DNA from: Siniperca chuatsi
Taxonomy: Eukaryota > Chordata > Actinopteri > Centrarchiformes > Sinipercidae
DNA length: 64,000 nt
Direction of reading: 5' to 3'
Assembly (NCBI RefSeq): GCF_020085105.1
Contig: NC_058055.1
Span: forward strand, 4,859,322 to 4,923,321
The notes under the pieces were generated by a model, which ran no database searches, was not told the DNA's origin, and worked only from the letters and a program-made list of their open reading frames with translations. Of the stretch, positions 11,825 through 24,940 are shown piece after piece; the first letter of the stretch is position 1; the number at the start of each line of letters is the position of its first letter. The position numbers and the translations under genes are program-made.

Positions 11825-13929
11825 AAGAAGAGAGTGGGGGTGCCTAACACAAGTCTATAAGGTGCATTCATCATCAAAGTTAAACTTAAAGGAGGCTTGT
11901 GATCATCACTCAGATGATTTTCAAAGGAAAATACAGGAGTTATGCTTCGCAGTCTTTTCATCATATACACATCAATATTGCCACAGGCAGCTTAAGAAGA
12001 TATTAATTGAATTAGAATTTTAATGATTTGCATTTTAGCACACCTACACTTTTTCTCTATGTGACACCTTCAAAACTGCATCACAGTCTCATTAATCACC
12101 CATCTGTCAAACACTGTCAAATGGCTTTTCTCTGAGCCTCAGAACATTAACAGATGCAGACAGAATATTGATGGAATGATGGTGAAGTGATTAAATAACA
12201 GAAAAGTGAAAGCACAAGGAGAACTATCAGTGGATAATATTACATTCTTTCATAGTAGGTGAAATAATAATAATACAAATTATCCCACTTTTTTTCATTT
12301 TGAATCCAAACCTCTGGAATATCTCACTCAAATGATCTTCTCCTTATCAACAAATTCCTTGCTGTATTTTTTCTCCGTGGTGTCATGTGAGGACAAGGCC
12401 TCATAACGACAAGTTGTTTAGAAATGATTCCCGTTGGGTCGATAGCAGGTGCTGGGTTTCTGCTGGATACAAAGACACCAGTCAGAGAAGAGGTGTTGAA
12501 CTGAGAGCAGTTATTCTTTTACAATGAATCTGTTTACGTGCGCACATTATTTCAAATAGCACTGCAGATCATAATGCCACTAATACTCTTGGTCATGAAA
12601 GGCTGTTTGTAAGTACCATCTTATTCTGCTCCCTAATAACATATGCATGAATAAGCAACACATTTCCTGAGGAAAATATGGCTGGCTCAGACAATGAAAA
12701 CCAAAACGGGTGATCAGGTGCATACATATACAAATTGTGTATTTAATATCTAAGAAATACTGATGATGACTGATTTGAAATATTTAATACTGGGATAATA
12801 ACACATCATGGTGCTTGTAAAATGGGACATTGAAGTTGGGATGGTTCACAACAGAGGAGGCAGAGGTGCAAGTTTAAGGAAAAATATAGTTTCATGTCTG
12901 GCAGTCATTAGAAAGAAGCAGAATTTCATTCCATTTGAGATACAAGTAAATGATAGAATATGATATTTCAGCATACTGATGATACTGTTGGTTAGCAGAA
13001 GGCTGCAGACATAATGTGTACTGACCAGTCATGGACATTTGTGGCTATAAATAGAAAGCAACAAAATCTATCAAGAGTCTATCAAAAAGCAAGCTTCATT
13101 TGTAGGGTAAAAATTCGCCACACATAGAATGGCTAACATGTTAAGCCATGTTAGCTAGCATGTTAATGTTAGCAAACATTAGACTACACTTCTACCAGAC
13201 ATGGAGCAACTATATCATTCATTTAGCATTATGTTTCTGGCTACCTAACAAATGTAAGTCCAATATTCAGCTCTTGAGAAAAATATCTGGCTTATAACTT
13301 TCTTCACCAGCTAACGCTAGTCACTAACTGTCTGTGTTGGTGCTGAGCTGGTAGCGTACTGTGGGTTTATCAGAGCTTCTTGCTGAAAATAGCTGCCTGT
13401 AGCTGCTGGAAATGGAGTTGATAAGAGCAGTTAGACTGAACAAACAGTACATTTGTGCCATGTAAAACCAAAACAATGAATTAACAGAGACTAAAGAGCT
13501 GAGTAGAGCTGCAGAGATGGGTGGTGATTCTTTCTGGGTTCATTATTTTGAGCGACCTCTTTAACATTACACATAGGGTAGACTGGGGACGGTTGCAACA
13601 AGTCTTTTTCCTCCAATCAGAAACATGCTAGAGTGATGTCACTCATACTGCATATGCTCAGTTAGACCCTCTGCCCACCAGCCCAGTTTTTTCATTTGCA
13701 TTTCACGGCATTGAGTCTCTACTGACTTCTACTGTGCAGAGACGGCGTGTGATTTGACGCGTGAATGTCATATAGAAAACAATGTCAGGTAGTATATAGA
13801 GCGACAAGTCCGCCTGAGGAGGGGGTTGGGGTGGATGGATGGCTCAAACAAACACAGGACTTTCACCCAGGAGACCGGAGTGGCCCGTGTGAAACCAAAA
13901 GTCAATGTTGACTTACTAAAGTTTTAAGT

Positions 13930-14300
13930 TATTCAAAGTTTGAACTTACTTAACGTACGTTACATACGTGACTTACGTCACGTTGCGTACGTCACATACT
14001 TATATTAACCCCAAACTATGTAGTTTTATTGCCTAAACCTAACCAAACTGCGACCGTTTCACAACGTCAACCACGTGTTTATTATTGTTACCATGACGAC
14101 GAAGGTCACCTGAGTATGCCAACGAAGGTCCCCTGACTAATGGTCACCTGACTTCGTCCAAAATTCCTGCACGTCCAAAATTCATGAAATGCGGCATCTG
14201 TAACGGCATTACGTGACACGCAAAAAGGTTTAAAATGCGTCGACATGACACGCGAAATGTCCTCGAAAGTGGCGTGCTGTTTATACGCCACCCCATCAGA
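13930..14300. repeat. CpG/TACGT-rich dispersed repeat
   Basis: This block stands out from its AT-rich surroundings: TACGTACG, TTACGTCACGT, GCGTACGTCAC, AACCTAACCAAACTGCGACC, then GACGACGAAGGTCACC and GTCGACATGACACGC. The word composition resembles a dispersed repeat of percomorph genomes. I cannot name it, and it carries no plausible gene. Confidence 0.45.
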
Positions 14301-14810
14301 TCATGTTGGATGTTCTGTCATGGCTGACAGGGTTGGGACAAGCTAAGCAGCCAAATCAAAACAGACCACACAATAGTATTTTTCAATTTAAACAAGTCAT
14401 TGTGGGGTACATAAAAGGATAGTTCACCCAAACACACATTTGTATTGCTTTTTTCAACAAACACAAGTCATTGTGAGGTCAATATAAGATAGTTCACTCA
14501 AATACACAAAATTGTCAACTGTTGTCTTCTACTGTGGCGTAGTGATGCCATTACAAAAAATAAGATTACTTTAAAACATTTGTTCGTGCACCAGTCGTTG
14601 TGAGGTACATAATCATTGGCGTTAATAAATTTGTGAAATTTAATGTATTTTGAGCATGTTGCAACGTCAGACTTCTTCCTATCAAATAAATATTGTGAAC
14701 GATATGTCATATTCCATCCCCCTACAGTACCACCCCAAAAAAAAGTTCACGTTATTTCTATAATATTATACAGTTCATTTGCTCATTTGTAAATTTGAAC
14801 CAGTCTTTTC

Positions 14811-14965
14811 TTAAAGGAATAGTCTGACGAAGTGTGTTTATTTTGTTTGCTTGCCAAGACTTTATGATGATGAAGATGAGATTGATATCACTCCCATGTC
14901 TGTAGAGTAAATATGAAGCTATAGCCAGCAGCCAGTTAGCTCAGCTTAGCACAAAGACTTAACAC
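14811..14965 (+). repeat. Single arm of a fish palindromic MITE
   Basis: The sequence AAAGGAATAGTCTGACG, then CTTGCCAAGA, AGATGAGA, ATGAAGCTATAGCCAGCAGCC and TTAGCTCAGCTTAGCACAAAGACTT has the same word order as the left arms of the palindromic elements at 26931-27432 and 28537-29122. No second arm follows, so this is a solo or truncated copy. Confidence 0.6.
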
Positions 14966-16012
14966 TTAAATGTAACTGAGCATCATTAATCATATTAGTA
15001 ATGCTGCATTCACGCCATATTGGCAGAACAGGAAGAACAGAAAAACCTCCTGATTCTGATTTGGAAGTGTTCACACATTATTCCATGATGGCTGCCCCAC
15101 TTGTAGTCACACCAGATACATATAAATTAGCATCATTTACTGCATTACACATCTGTAGCTGATGCCAGTAGTTTGTTGACACGTCTGTAGTTCTTTTCAC
15201 TATGTAGATGTCAGAAATTCACAATATCTCTGATTCGGAATTACAAGTCGGCATGAATGGTTTTCCCCACTCAGCTGCTCATAATACATTCTGAACAATA
15301 TGACGTGAACGTGGCATTAAACATGTGATTTTCCTGCAATGATGATGTCATGTCTGACATGGAAAACATCTATTTGGTGAACAAATAAACATTTCTCTGA
15401 CTGTAATACAGTAGGTGTGTTCAACTGATCTAATCTTCCACAAGCTTGAAGGGCATAGTCACTCATCTAAGCCACCTGCTATGAGCAGCATCATTTACAG
15501 CCACTGCACTTCGTCACATGCCAAAATATTACCATCCTCCTTAATTACTGATATGCGCTGTAGTGCCTTTCACACTGCTGCCTCCTCTCCATCTGTGGAG
15601 TTCTTTAGATTAGAGGCATATTCTTACCCTGTGCCATTATTAGACTTTTCAAGCATAGGGGTCTATTCAGAATGCACTCCTTTCATATGCCTGTCAGGAA
15701 ATGAAAGCAAAATGAATAGAAATGCCCTTACTGTTTGACTAGTGGACCATGTGACTATAGCTGTTTATGCCTCAGATAAACAACTCCCACATTATGCATG
15801 ACTCTCTCAATTTTTCAAATCGCTCTTCAAGTAAGAATTCCATTTGTGGTGCTGTGACATTTTTCATGTGATTTATTCTATTGTCCTGAGTCCTCCGGCC
15901 ATGGCTGCCCCTCCACCCCGTCCCCTTGCCATCAGCTTTGACAATCCCAGCCTTTGTTTTTGCAATGAGAAGCAGCATTCTTCCAGAGGGATGACCTCCT
16001 CTGTCTCTACAG

Positions 16013-16268
16013 GGGCTGGCACTGAGGACGCGACCCTACCCGAGGATTGGATAGCACCCACCGGATGCTGTGAACGAAATCAACTAGTTGTCACCCCAAC
16101 TCTGCTGCTCATATGTGCGCCAAACACGCTCTCCTTCCCCGGGATGAGAACTTGATGGATCCCTCTATTCATCACAGCTGACACATCAAGGCCCAGCACC
16201 ATTATCAGCACCTTCATCATTAACACAGGACTAGACTCTGTGACGAAAGTGGATCATCGCTCACTTCT
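16013..16268 (+). other. Candidate 5' UTR exon upstream of b3gat1
   Basis: A strong acceptor (TCTGTCTCTACAG at 16000-16012) and a strong donor (TTCT/GTAAGTAT at 16269) bracket 256 bp of sequence that is less AT-rich than its surroundings. It lies on the same strand as b3gat1 and 5.6 kb before its start codon. It may be an untranslated exon of that gene. This rests on splice signals only. Confidence 0.35.
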
Positions 16269-19200
16269 GTAAGTATACATCTCTTACACTCTATTATTTT
16301 TATTATTGAATTAACATTGTATTGTAGTTAAATCAATTGAGAGTCAATGCTCAATTATATCATTATTGTGAAACAATGGTCTGATGGGGAAAAGAAACTT
16401 TCCCTTGGCCACAAAAGCACAACAAAATACAAAACTTGAGCAGCACCTGAAGGAGAAGCTGAGACAAAAGGTACTGAAGTGAAAAACTATTTCAGAGAGA
16501 CTCATCCCTAAAATCCCACTGCACCTGAATATTAGAATTCCAAACCAGCCGTACACTAAGGCACCAGGCTCAACTTTTACATCTCGAAACCAGTTGAAAG
16601 GGATAGTGCAAACATCAGAACATCAAACGCCAGAAACAGTAGTATGTCAGATTATCTGCAGCTGTCTATCATATACAGACATATGCAGAGGTCACCATTA
16701 GGATTTAAGGGATTATAACAGTTGACTGGATTCAGACGGCAGTAATGAGGATTTCATGAAAAAGGAAAATTACAGCTCCACGATGTACCTGATAATCTCT
16801 CTCTGCTGTGAATTTATTTGCAACAATCACTGGCAATACGATGAAACGCACTGCAAAAGGAGCATGAAAGTGTGATTTTATTAAATTGTTTGTGACTCTG
16901 ACCGCCACCTGCCTGGAGGACTGGAGGATGTGCATGGAACTGCTTTGATGTAATGAGGGTTTGCCCTGTATACAGTTTGCAGTGTCAAAGCCAGGGCTAA
17001 TAGGTTGGAGGTTGAACACACAGAAAGAAATGCAAAGGTGTGGTCATTAGTGTTGTGGGTCAGCATCATTGAAGCTATTCATCTGGATCCCATAATATAG
17101 GCTTATCAGTCTTTTGCTCTGCACAGTGCTCTCCAGGCTTGTTACCCTTTAAATCGAGGATCTCTCAGCAGGCTGCCTTCAGTTTGTATCTGCCTCATAG
17201 CCCCTAGCAGCCCCTGCCATTTGACTATCATTAGCACAGACAACATTAGTATGGATTTCCCAGCTGAGACAGGATTTAAAAGACACATCTCTGAGATGTT
17301 TGATATCAAGAGAGACCTATTTATAATTTTCATGAGCTGGTCCATACATTTTAAACACATAGTAAGAAGCTTTTGACCTTTTTAAGTGCTGAGTAAGGCT
17401 GGCACCATCTTCCTTCCTTTATCCAGTCAAGGTCTATCATTAGTGAGCACTGGATTGGAATCATTAGGTTTGTGATGTTTGTCTGTTTCCAGCACTACAG
17501 CCTTACTGCCAGGTCCATATGTGTGCCTGTGCTGACTGATTATTTATGGCTGTTTGTTCATTTCTTATGATGCTATTAAAAAAAAATCAACAGAATGACA
17601 CCCTGTGTTCTAAAGAAAGCAGCTTTGGAGGGCACATTCTCACCATTGTACACAAACAGATACAAGTTGCTATGTAGTCAAAGTTAAATATTTAAGTAAA
17701 TGTATTGAGGTCAGTTTGTGTCATTCAAGAGAATTATTCCTCCTTCTAGGCGTAAAGGTTGTCGATGGGTGTATTGACAGGCAACAATTAAATTGGCTTC
17801 ATGGTCCAGTGCTTACACACAGTAAAATTGCCGTGTTTACCACAGCGGAAGAAAACAATGCTTTATAATGTAGATGCATCAAAATGAATTAATTCATGAT
17901 CAAATATAAGATACATACAATTGTGAAAATGTCATTATTCTGTGCATCGACCCTCCGTAATGCCCCCAACCTTTTAAGATAAAAAAACAATCTTAGCATT
18001 ACAGTTGCATGCTGGAGATCCAGTCTTTGTATGCTGACTCATTTGCCCCATGCAGAGGCCATTAACAAGTGGGCAGGGCCCCTGTGTTTAGTGATGTGTA
18101 TGGACACAGGCGTCTGTGAAATTTCATAGATGGTGTATTGTGCCAACACCAAAACATCAACACCAGATCTTACCATTATAATTTATCATCAAGCAAACAA
18201 TTAACCCAAACAGGCATTAAGTTCATTCAGTTTTCACTTTGTCAGCTATTTTGGCCACAAATAATGTTTCTGAGGATTATAGCCCAGGGTGTTGAAAGTA
18301 CTGCTGAATCAGGCTCGTCACAGATTTTCAGTTAATCAATGACATTGTGTGTTTGTTTAATAGATATCTGTCTTTATTTGTGCTGTCTCAGCTAATGGGA
18401 TTTGATCAAAAATCTTTGTTCTGGTTGTACAGGTAAAATTCTTCAAATGTTTGCATGTGGACACTGGGTGGTTGATTTCAATGCTGTCTTAATGTAAAGA
18501 TGAAGGTGAAGCAAAGATTTGCCAATGACCAGTGTAATTATGAGCAATGATAGACACCATACTGGTACACACAACATTGTAATCTAAATCATCAGACATG
18601 ATAATAATAAAAACAGTTTTGGGACTTTTGGCCCAGTTACAAAGTTGTGTCAAGCAACACACTAGTGACTGAAAGAAGACATGCCATTGCTGGCCCACAG
18701 ATATCCAGACAGCTGCTGCTGATTGCAGAACAAGATGTGGCCCACAGTGAAAATCTGTGATCCAACAATCAGCATGCTGACTGAGATCAGGCACCTTCAG
18801 GACAGGAAGCTCACACTTGATATTTGGATGAGCCCAAAAAAGTTGTTTAATATGTTTCATTCACTGGTTGCCAAATTCTAGCATTTGTCACAAATTGCCA
18901 TAACTCTTGAACACATTGTGCAGGTGGAACCAAATTAAGATGACAGGTGCACATACCAACTCCAGGCAATGCTGCTAAATTTGATGGTATTCTGCCTGTA
19001 GCTCACTCTTGTACTGTGCACTAATATTCCCAGGATGTAGGTATTCCCCCAAAATCAACGCGATTGTCTACCACTATGTGTATTTTGATGCAGATACAGA
19101 GAAAAAAAGTCACCAAAATACTCAAAATAACACATTTAGATTGTTGTTTTATCAGAATCTGTGTATATGTAGATGAGAGTACATCATTCCAAACTGCTGG

Positions 19201-19999
19201 TTGCCTTCAGCCATGACACAACAGAGCGAGTCATTGCTTTTCAACATGATGTGCATAGATAATTAGCTTGTCTATATCAATGACATGCTGTTTAAACATA
19301 ACCCTATTAAACCTATCCTGATGTGTTAATTAGCTAGCACAACCTTTGATCTCAGACTGGGGTTGATCCTTTTTAATCAAGGATTAATTATGTTTAAAGA
19401 CTTGTGATTAACCAGCAGAGGATTCGTCTCATGAAGAGACTCATGAAGAGAAGGGAAACACAAGCACACAGAGTGGTTGGCGTCTGTATTATATGTTGTG
19501 ATCACAGATATCTGTGGCGTACATTGAAGGCTGCAGGGCTTCTGGACTGCAGGAAACAGCTGAACAAAAGGATAATCAGAGAGCATGAACGTGCACACAC
19601 ATGTATGTTGAATCAGGTAAAAACTGCCTGGCTGTAAATTGCCTGAAACACACTACAACACGAATGACCTTTGGAAAATGAATCATACCAAAAGCACACA
19701 AATAATGTAGATGAAGCAGTTGTTCATGCTTCCATGTTGAATATAAAACATTTGCCTCACATATTCTGCATGTGTAGAGGGACCCAATCATAGACTCATT
19801 ACTGTTCACACTTTAGAGTATTCCAAGTTACCTCAAAGACTAAGAATGTTGATCACCAGGCAGCTCACATGATCAAGAGAACTGACCAATTCAACAGATT
19901 TTACAACAAAAAACTTTGTTACATATCTGCATTGCTATCCTGAGATACATGACAGGCTGTCAAACAGATTCTAATCCTACATATGTTTTCTCTCTGCAG
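16269..19999. other. Intergenic or 5' intron, no gene seen
   Basis: There are no coding exons or strong repeats. It is moderately AT-rich, with a few ORF shadows such as those at 18489-18860 and 19404-19637 that show no domain. If the flanking UTR exons are real, this is the intron between them. Confidence 0.45.
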
Positions 20000-20116
20000 G
20001 GATAATCGACTGAACTGAACCACTGATACACTCAGTCTCCGCTTCTCCAGGCCTCTTTATACAGAGCCTACAGTATGAGTCCTTAATGTGACCATGTGTG
20101 TTGGCTATTAACATAG
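20000..20116 (+). other. Candidate 5' UTR exon upstream of b3gat1
   Basis: The acceptor TTTTCTCTCTGCAG ends at 19999 and the donor ACATAG/GTAAGAT starts at 20117, defining a 117-bp exon. It contains two very short uORFs (ATG AGT CCT TAA and ATG TGT GTT GGC TAT TAA), so it cannot carry the main coding sequence. Position and strand fit an untranslated b3gat1 exon. Confidence 0.45.
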
Positions 20117-20142
20117 GTAAGATATTATGGTTTGCATTTACA

Positions 20143-20360
20143 TAGTGCTTTTATCCAAAGTGCTTTACAATTTACCTCTCATTCATACACACACACTGAT
20201 GGCAGTTAGCTAACATGCAACAGTGGCCAAACCATCGGAGAAATTTGGGGTTCAGTGACTTGCTCAAGAACACTTCAACGTGTGAAGGAGCCGGGGATGG
20301 AACCACCAACCCTGCAATTAATGACCGACACAGTCTACCTCCTGGACACAGGAGCCCCAT
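20143..20360 (-). repeat. Dispersed fish repeat (SINE/LINE tail type)
   Basis: The stretch runs 'AGTGCTTTTATCCAAAGTGC', an ACACACAC spacer, then 'GGTTCAGTGACTTGCTCAAG', 'GAGCCGGGGATGGAACCACC' and an AATGACCGAC-type end. This word order recurs in many fish genomes as a dispersed retroposed element. The 62-codon minus ORF across it is an artefact. Confidence 0.55.
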
Positions 20361-21628
20361 ATGTTAATCATCAGTCTGAAATAATGGCCGGGGCGCGGCC
20401 AGCAGGAGTAAAAGACCATTGAGGAGGGGCCCACTACAACAACTCACATGGTAAATTCAGTATAATGTACATTTCCACAATACTAATTCCATCAGTACAA
20501 CAACAAAGTCATGTTATACTCACCACTCTGCTGCTCTGACTTTCTCTTTTTTAACAGAAATGTTTTCATACTTTCAATTCAATTCAGTCCTTTCAGTGCA
20601 CTCCGGATCGATGTTAAGGTACTGTCAACCAAACTCAACGTTTCCTGCTGTCGTTTCAGACTTTTAATGTGAAGATTCTGGAGGAAGTGTTGAGTTTCAT
20701 GTATGGCAGCTTAACACCATTCGGGGACACTTCTTGTACTAATGAAATTAATGCTGTGGAAATGGAAATTATACTGAATTCATCAAGACAACAGATAAAA
20801 TTGGAAGAGGTTTTGAGTTTGCATTAACTGGGGAACAGGTGAAATTAGAAATAAAGGCATGTCTGTAATATAAACCCAAATAAAGGCCAGGCTACCTCTC
20901 CCACTGATATAAACACATCTATTTGAGAATTTAGTATATAACTATGAAGAACATATAGACCGTCTTAGATGTATCAGGCTACTTTAAGGTTTAACCTGCA
21001 AAAGAGTACATTCATAATGTCTATGTCAACTGACATAGACATTGAGGCAGGAAAGGGCCTGACCCTTTCAGCCACACTTCGTGCAATAATTGGCTCAAAT
21101 GTTCTCTGTATTACACCAGTATGCTTTCAAATGAGACAAAAAGAAAGCTTGGAGCATTTTCTGACCTATTTTCTGTGGTGCAGCAGATCCAGCAGGCTGA
21201 GACGGCTTCTTAACACAATGCCTCCTTCCTTGCAGTTTGCCTTGTAGCTAGAGTCTGTTGATGTTCAATAGAGGGCCACCATCTATGGACTTGAAAATGC
21301 ACATTCGCATGTAGTAAAAATGTACGGCCATTAGATTGGGAAATTTGTCAACTAGCTCATCTTTTCACGTGCTAAAGACAGTATGCTAAAAAAATAACTC
21401 AAAGCAGTGAGTGCTTCATTTAAAAATGATAACTCTAAAAGTCTGGTGAAAGACACTTTGGAATTTCTCCACCCATACAAATCTGTCTGTCTGACTGACA
21501 GCTAAAATTATTTTAAACATAATTACACAGCAGTCTATAAGAATTACAAATTTGAAATCAGTTCCCTTAATATATAAATAGCAAATAAAATATCTTAAAT
21601 GTAATTCATTTAATTTAATAAATAAAAC

Positions 21629-21746
<118 letters not shown>

Positions 21747-21910
21747 CCAACAACACAAAATACACATATTTTGTTAGCTTGTTCTCTTCAGTGAGATCTA
21801 AAGATGGTCATTGGAAAAGCTGCGACACCTCATTTCACAGCTCTCTGGTTCTTATGATTGTGAACCATTTCATGTGCAGGTAGTGACATGACTCAGGTCT
21901 GACCCTGGAC

Positions 21911-23828
21911 ATGCCGAAGAGACGAGACATCGTCGCCATTGTGTTGATCGTGTTGCCTTGGACATTGCTCATCACTGTTTGGCACCAGAGCACCATCACG
22001 CCTCTGCTTGCTACTCGAAAGGGTAAGGGTAAAATTACTCAAGAGTCGGCACTGATGTTTTGAGATGTTTTTGAGTGAACATTTTTTTTACCATTCATAT
22101 TTTTCATAGCTGTATGCAACAAAGGTGCTTGTGTTACTTACAGCATGCATCTGTGTCAGTGTGTTTTAACCTCAGGGAAAAATGTCATTTATTGATAAAA
22201 TGCCATAAAGTCAGTTCATAATGCACAGAAGATTGTGTCTGTGTGCTTACATGATAACAGTTTCAGGCATTAAATCTAAAAATTAAAGAGAGTCCACACA
22301 GTCTCATGTAGGACAACAAACTGTCAAGAAGAAACATAAATCTGACTACACAATGGCTTAATGTAGCACAAGCGCCCATCTATATTTGACAGCACACAGA
22401 GGCTCATTGAAATCATTTTCCCTCCTGGCTAGATGACAGACGTGATGGTCGCTCCAATTCCAGAAATACTTTTGCTTTCAAGGAGTCCTGCTCACTTCAG
22501 AACCGGGACATCGTGGAGGTGGTGCGCACTGAGTATGTGTACAGCCGGCCTCCGCCCTGGTCTGACATCCTGCCCACCATCCACGTCATCACTCCAACCT
22601 ATAGCCGGCCGGTGCAGAAGGCAGAGCTGACACGTCTGGCCAACACTTTGCTGCACGTGCCCAACCTGCACTGGATCCTGGTGGAGGACTCCCAGAGGAG
22701 GACCACTCTGGTCAGCCGTCTCCTCCGTGAGACGGGACTCAACTACACCCACCTCAACGTGGAGACGCCTAGGAACTATAAAGTACGTGGGGACACTAGG
22801 GACCCCCGAATACCTAGGGGTACAATACAGAGGAACCTGGCTTTACGGTGGCTCCGGGAGACCTTCAGCGTAAACAACAGCCAGCCTGGGATTGTCTACT
22901 TTGCAGATGATGACAACACATACAGTCTGGAGCTGTTTGAAGAGGTAAGGAGATATACTGCAAAGCAAAATCAAACATGACATAGAGCTGACTTATTCTC
23001 TAAGAGTGTAATGTCCCCTCCTCCTCATCCTTTCACAGACTTCTTACATGTGTGTCTAGCTAAATTTATGGGATTTACGGAACTTAAAATGACTCAGTGA
23101 GTGCGTTATATCTCTGTCTCTGTTTTCAACTACTAGATGCGTTCCACCAAAAAAGTGTCAGTGTGGCCTGTGGCCTTTGTGGGTGGCCTACGGTATGAGT
23201 CCCCTAAAGTAAACACCTTGGGCAAGGTGTACGGCTGGAAGACTGTATTCGACCCACACCGGCCCTTTGCCATCGACATGGCTGGGTTTGCAGTGAACCT
23301 GCGCCTCATTCTGTCTAAACCTCAGGCTTATTTCAAGTTACGTGGAGTGAAAGGAGGTTATCAGGAGAGCAGTTTATTAAAGGAGCTGGTCACTCTCAGC
23401 GATTTGGAGCCTAAAGCTGCTAACTGCACTAAGGTAAGAAAAGGAAGATCTCTTCATGTTTGAAATGTTGTGCAGCTCCTGTGAATTGGCAAGAAAATAA
23501 GCTGCTTCTGTAAATGCTGCTAGTGTAAGAGAATGTGAGATCCTTGGTTGTCGTAACAATTTGTTTTTAAAGTCAGTAAACTGTCAGCTTATAGCCAATT
23601 CTTTATGCTAACAGCTCATTTAAAATATGCTACATTCTGCCTCTAGACACTGTGTAGCAGGTATGATGTAGTATATTACTACTGCACAGTTTCATCATAT
23701 TGACTGTATTTCTGCTCTTCTCCATCCCTTTCTTCCCGCAGGTATTAGTATGGCACACACGGACAGAGAAGCCTGTGCTCGTAAATGAGGGCAAGAAAGG
23801 ATTTACAGACTCTAATGTGGAGATATGA
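21911..23828 (+). CDS. b3gat1: Galactosylgalactosylxylosylprotein 3-beta-glucuronosyltransferase 1 (GlcAT-P)
   Basis: Transfers glucuronic acid from UDP-GlcA to terminal N-acetyllactosamine, the key step before sulfation in building the HNK-1 (CD57) epitope on neural glycoproteins. It is a type II Golgi membrane protein. Four coding exons: 21911-22022, 22433-22944, 23137-23433, 23742-23828. Phases close and give 335 aa, against 334 in human. Visible: a short cytoplasmic MPKRRD, a membrane anchor at about residues 7-25, a stem, the donor/Mn-binding triad DDD at 196-198 (in YFADDDNTYS), the catalytic-base Glu at about 285 (GGYQESSLL), and the conserved C-terminus GFTDSNVEI. An NYT sequon follows TGL. 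The start is fixed by the family N-terminus MPKRRDI. The stem differs most from mammals (KDDRRDGRSNSRN). It is convergent with the downstream galactosidase gene. A five-codon uORF lies at 21888-21902 if the transcript begins upstream. b3gat2 and b3gat3 are excluded by the N-terminus. Confidence 0.96.
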
Positions 23829-24149
23829 CATACTTCATCTGACACAGGTAATAGCAGAGATTTAGAAATGCAAATTACTGCATTTCCACAGTGATTATTT
23901 TGGGTAATGAACCAAAGGGGAGTGTCTCAGCACATAGTATGTGCACCATGGGATATGGACCTTACTTGAAATAGATGTCTGACCCTTACATAACACGTTT
24001 AAAGGATTGTCTCCTGCAGAATTTGTTATGAAAATGTAAAACTTTTAGCTTTGGTTATCACAAGTATTTTTAGCCACACTAGCGGTGTGGCTCTAGGTGT
24101 GGCAATGTTGGTCTGTCGGTCGGTCCAACACTTAGTCCAAACTAAAATA

Positions 24150-24940
24150 TCTCAGCAACTATTGGATGGATTGCCCTGAAATTTTGTACCTGAACATCCA
24201 TGGTCCCCAGAGGACTTTGGTGACACCCTGACCTTTCATTTAGCGCCACCATGAGACATTTTTGACATTTTTGTTTTTTAGTGAAATATTTGGATAACTA
24301 TTGGATGGATTGGAACATATATCTATACTGCCCAGATGGTGAATCCTAGTGACTTGAGTGATGCCTGAATTTTCATCTAGTGCCACCAGCAGGTAAAAGT
24401 TTTCACTTATCAAGAGAAATATCGCTTTATCTACTGGATGGATTGGCTGGATATATAGAAAATGTTGTACAGGCGTTCATGGTACCCAGAGAATAAATCA
24501 TAATGACACTGGTAATCCCATAATTTTTCCTCTAGTGCCACCAGCAGGCTGACATTTTTGGTTTTTAGTGAAATGTCTCAACAACTGTTGGATGGATTGC
24601 CATGAAATTTGGTAGAGATATTCATGTTCCCCCCAGGATAAATAGTGATAACTTTGGTGATCCTCTGACGTTTCATCTTGTGCCATCATCAGGTCATAAT
24701 TTCATTTTGGTTTATGACTAAATATCTGCAAAACTAATGACATTCCCATCAGCCTCAGCTGTACTTTGTGTTAGTGCTAATTAGCAAATGTCAGCATGCT
24801 AACATGTCAATTTACTAAGATGGTAAACATTATACCTGCTTAGCATCAGCATGTTAGCATTGTCCTTGTGAGCATGTTAGCCTGCTAAAGTTAGCATTTA
24901 TCTCATAGAGGCTGGACTTACACTACAGCGTGGCAGTAGA
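24150..24940. repeat. Degenerate tandem repeat, ~115-bp units
   Basis: Four to five diverged units share ACTATTGGATGGATTG, ATGAAATTTGGTA, TTCATGGTCCCCAGAGGA, then TTTGGTGA, then TTTCATCTAGTGCCACCAGCAGG and TTTTTGGTTTTTAGTGAAAT. The last unit is followed by a run of GTTAGCATGCTAAC-type words (24740-24900). This is a widespread fish repeat; it sits between the b3gat1 and glb1l2 3' ends and has no coding content. Confidence 0.75.

Larger units (their letters stand above)
11823..16012. other. Intergenic, scattered repeats
   Basis: No gene was recognised. It contains a single-copy-looking block at about 12530-12720 with POU/homeobox-like words, a CpG- and TACGT-rich repeat block at 13930-14290, and one arm of a fish palindromic MITE at 14811-14965. 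The 107-codon ORF near 15415-15738 has no recognisable domain or supporting splice sites. Confidence 0.55.

Noticed and set aside
11557-12023. ORFs containing long His-Thr or Cys-Val repeats
   Set aside because: They are produced by the (TG)n microsatellite at 11762-11822.
15844-16155. Opposed ORFs (103 codons plus, 62 codons minus) with Pro/Ala-rich stretches
   Set aside because: No domain, and a strong splice acceptor interrupts the plus frame at 16012; more likely non-coding exon and flank.
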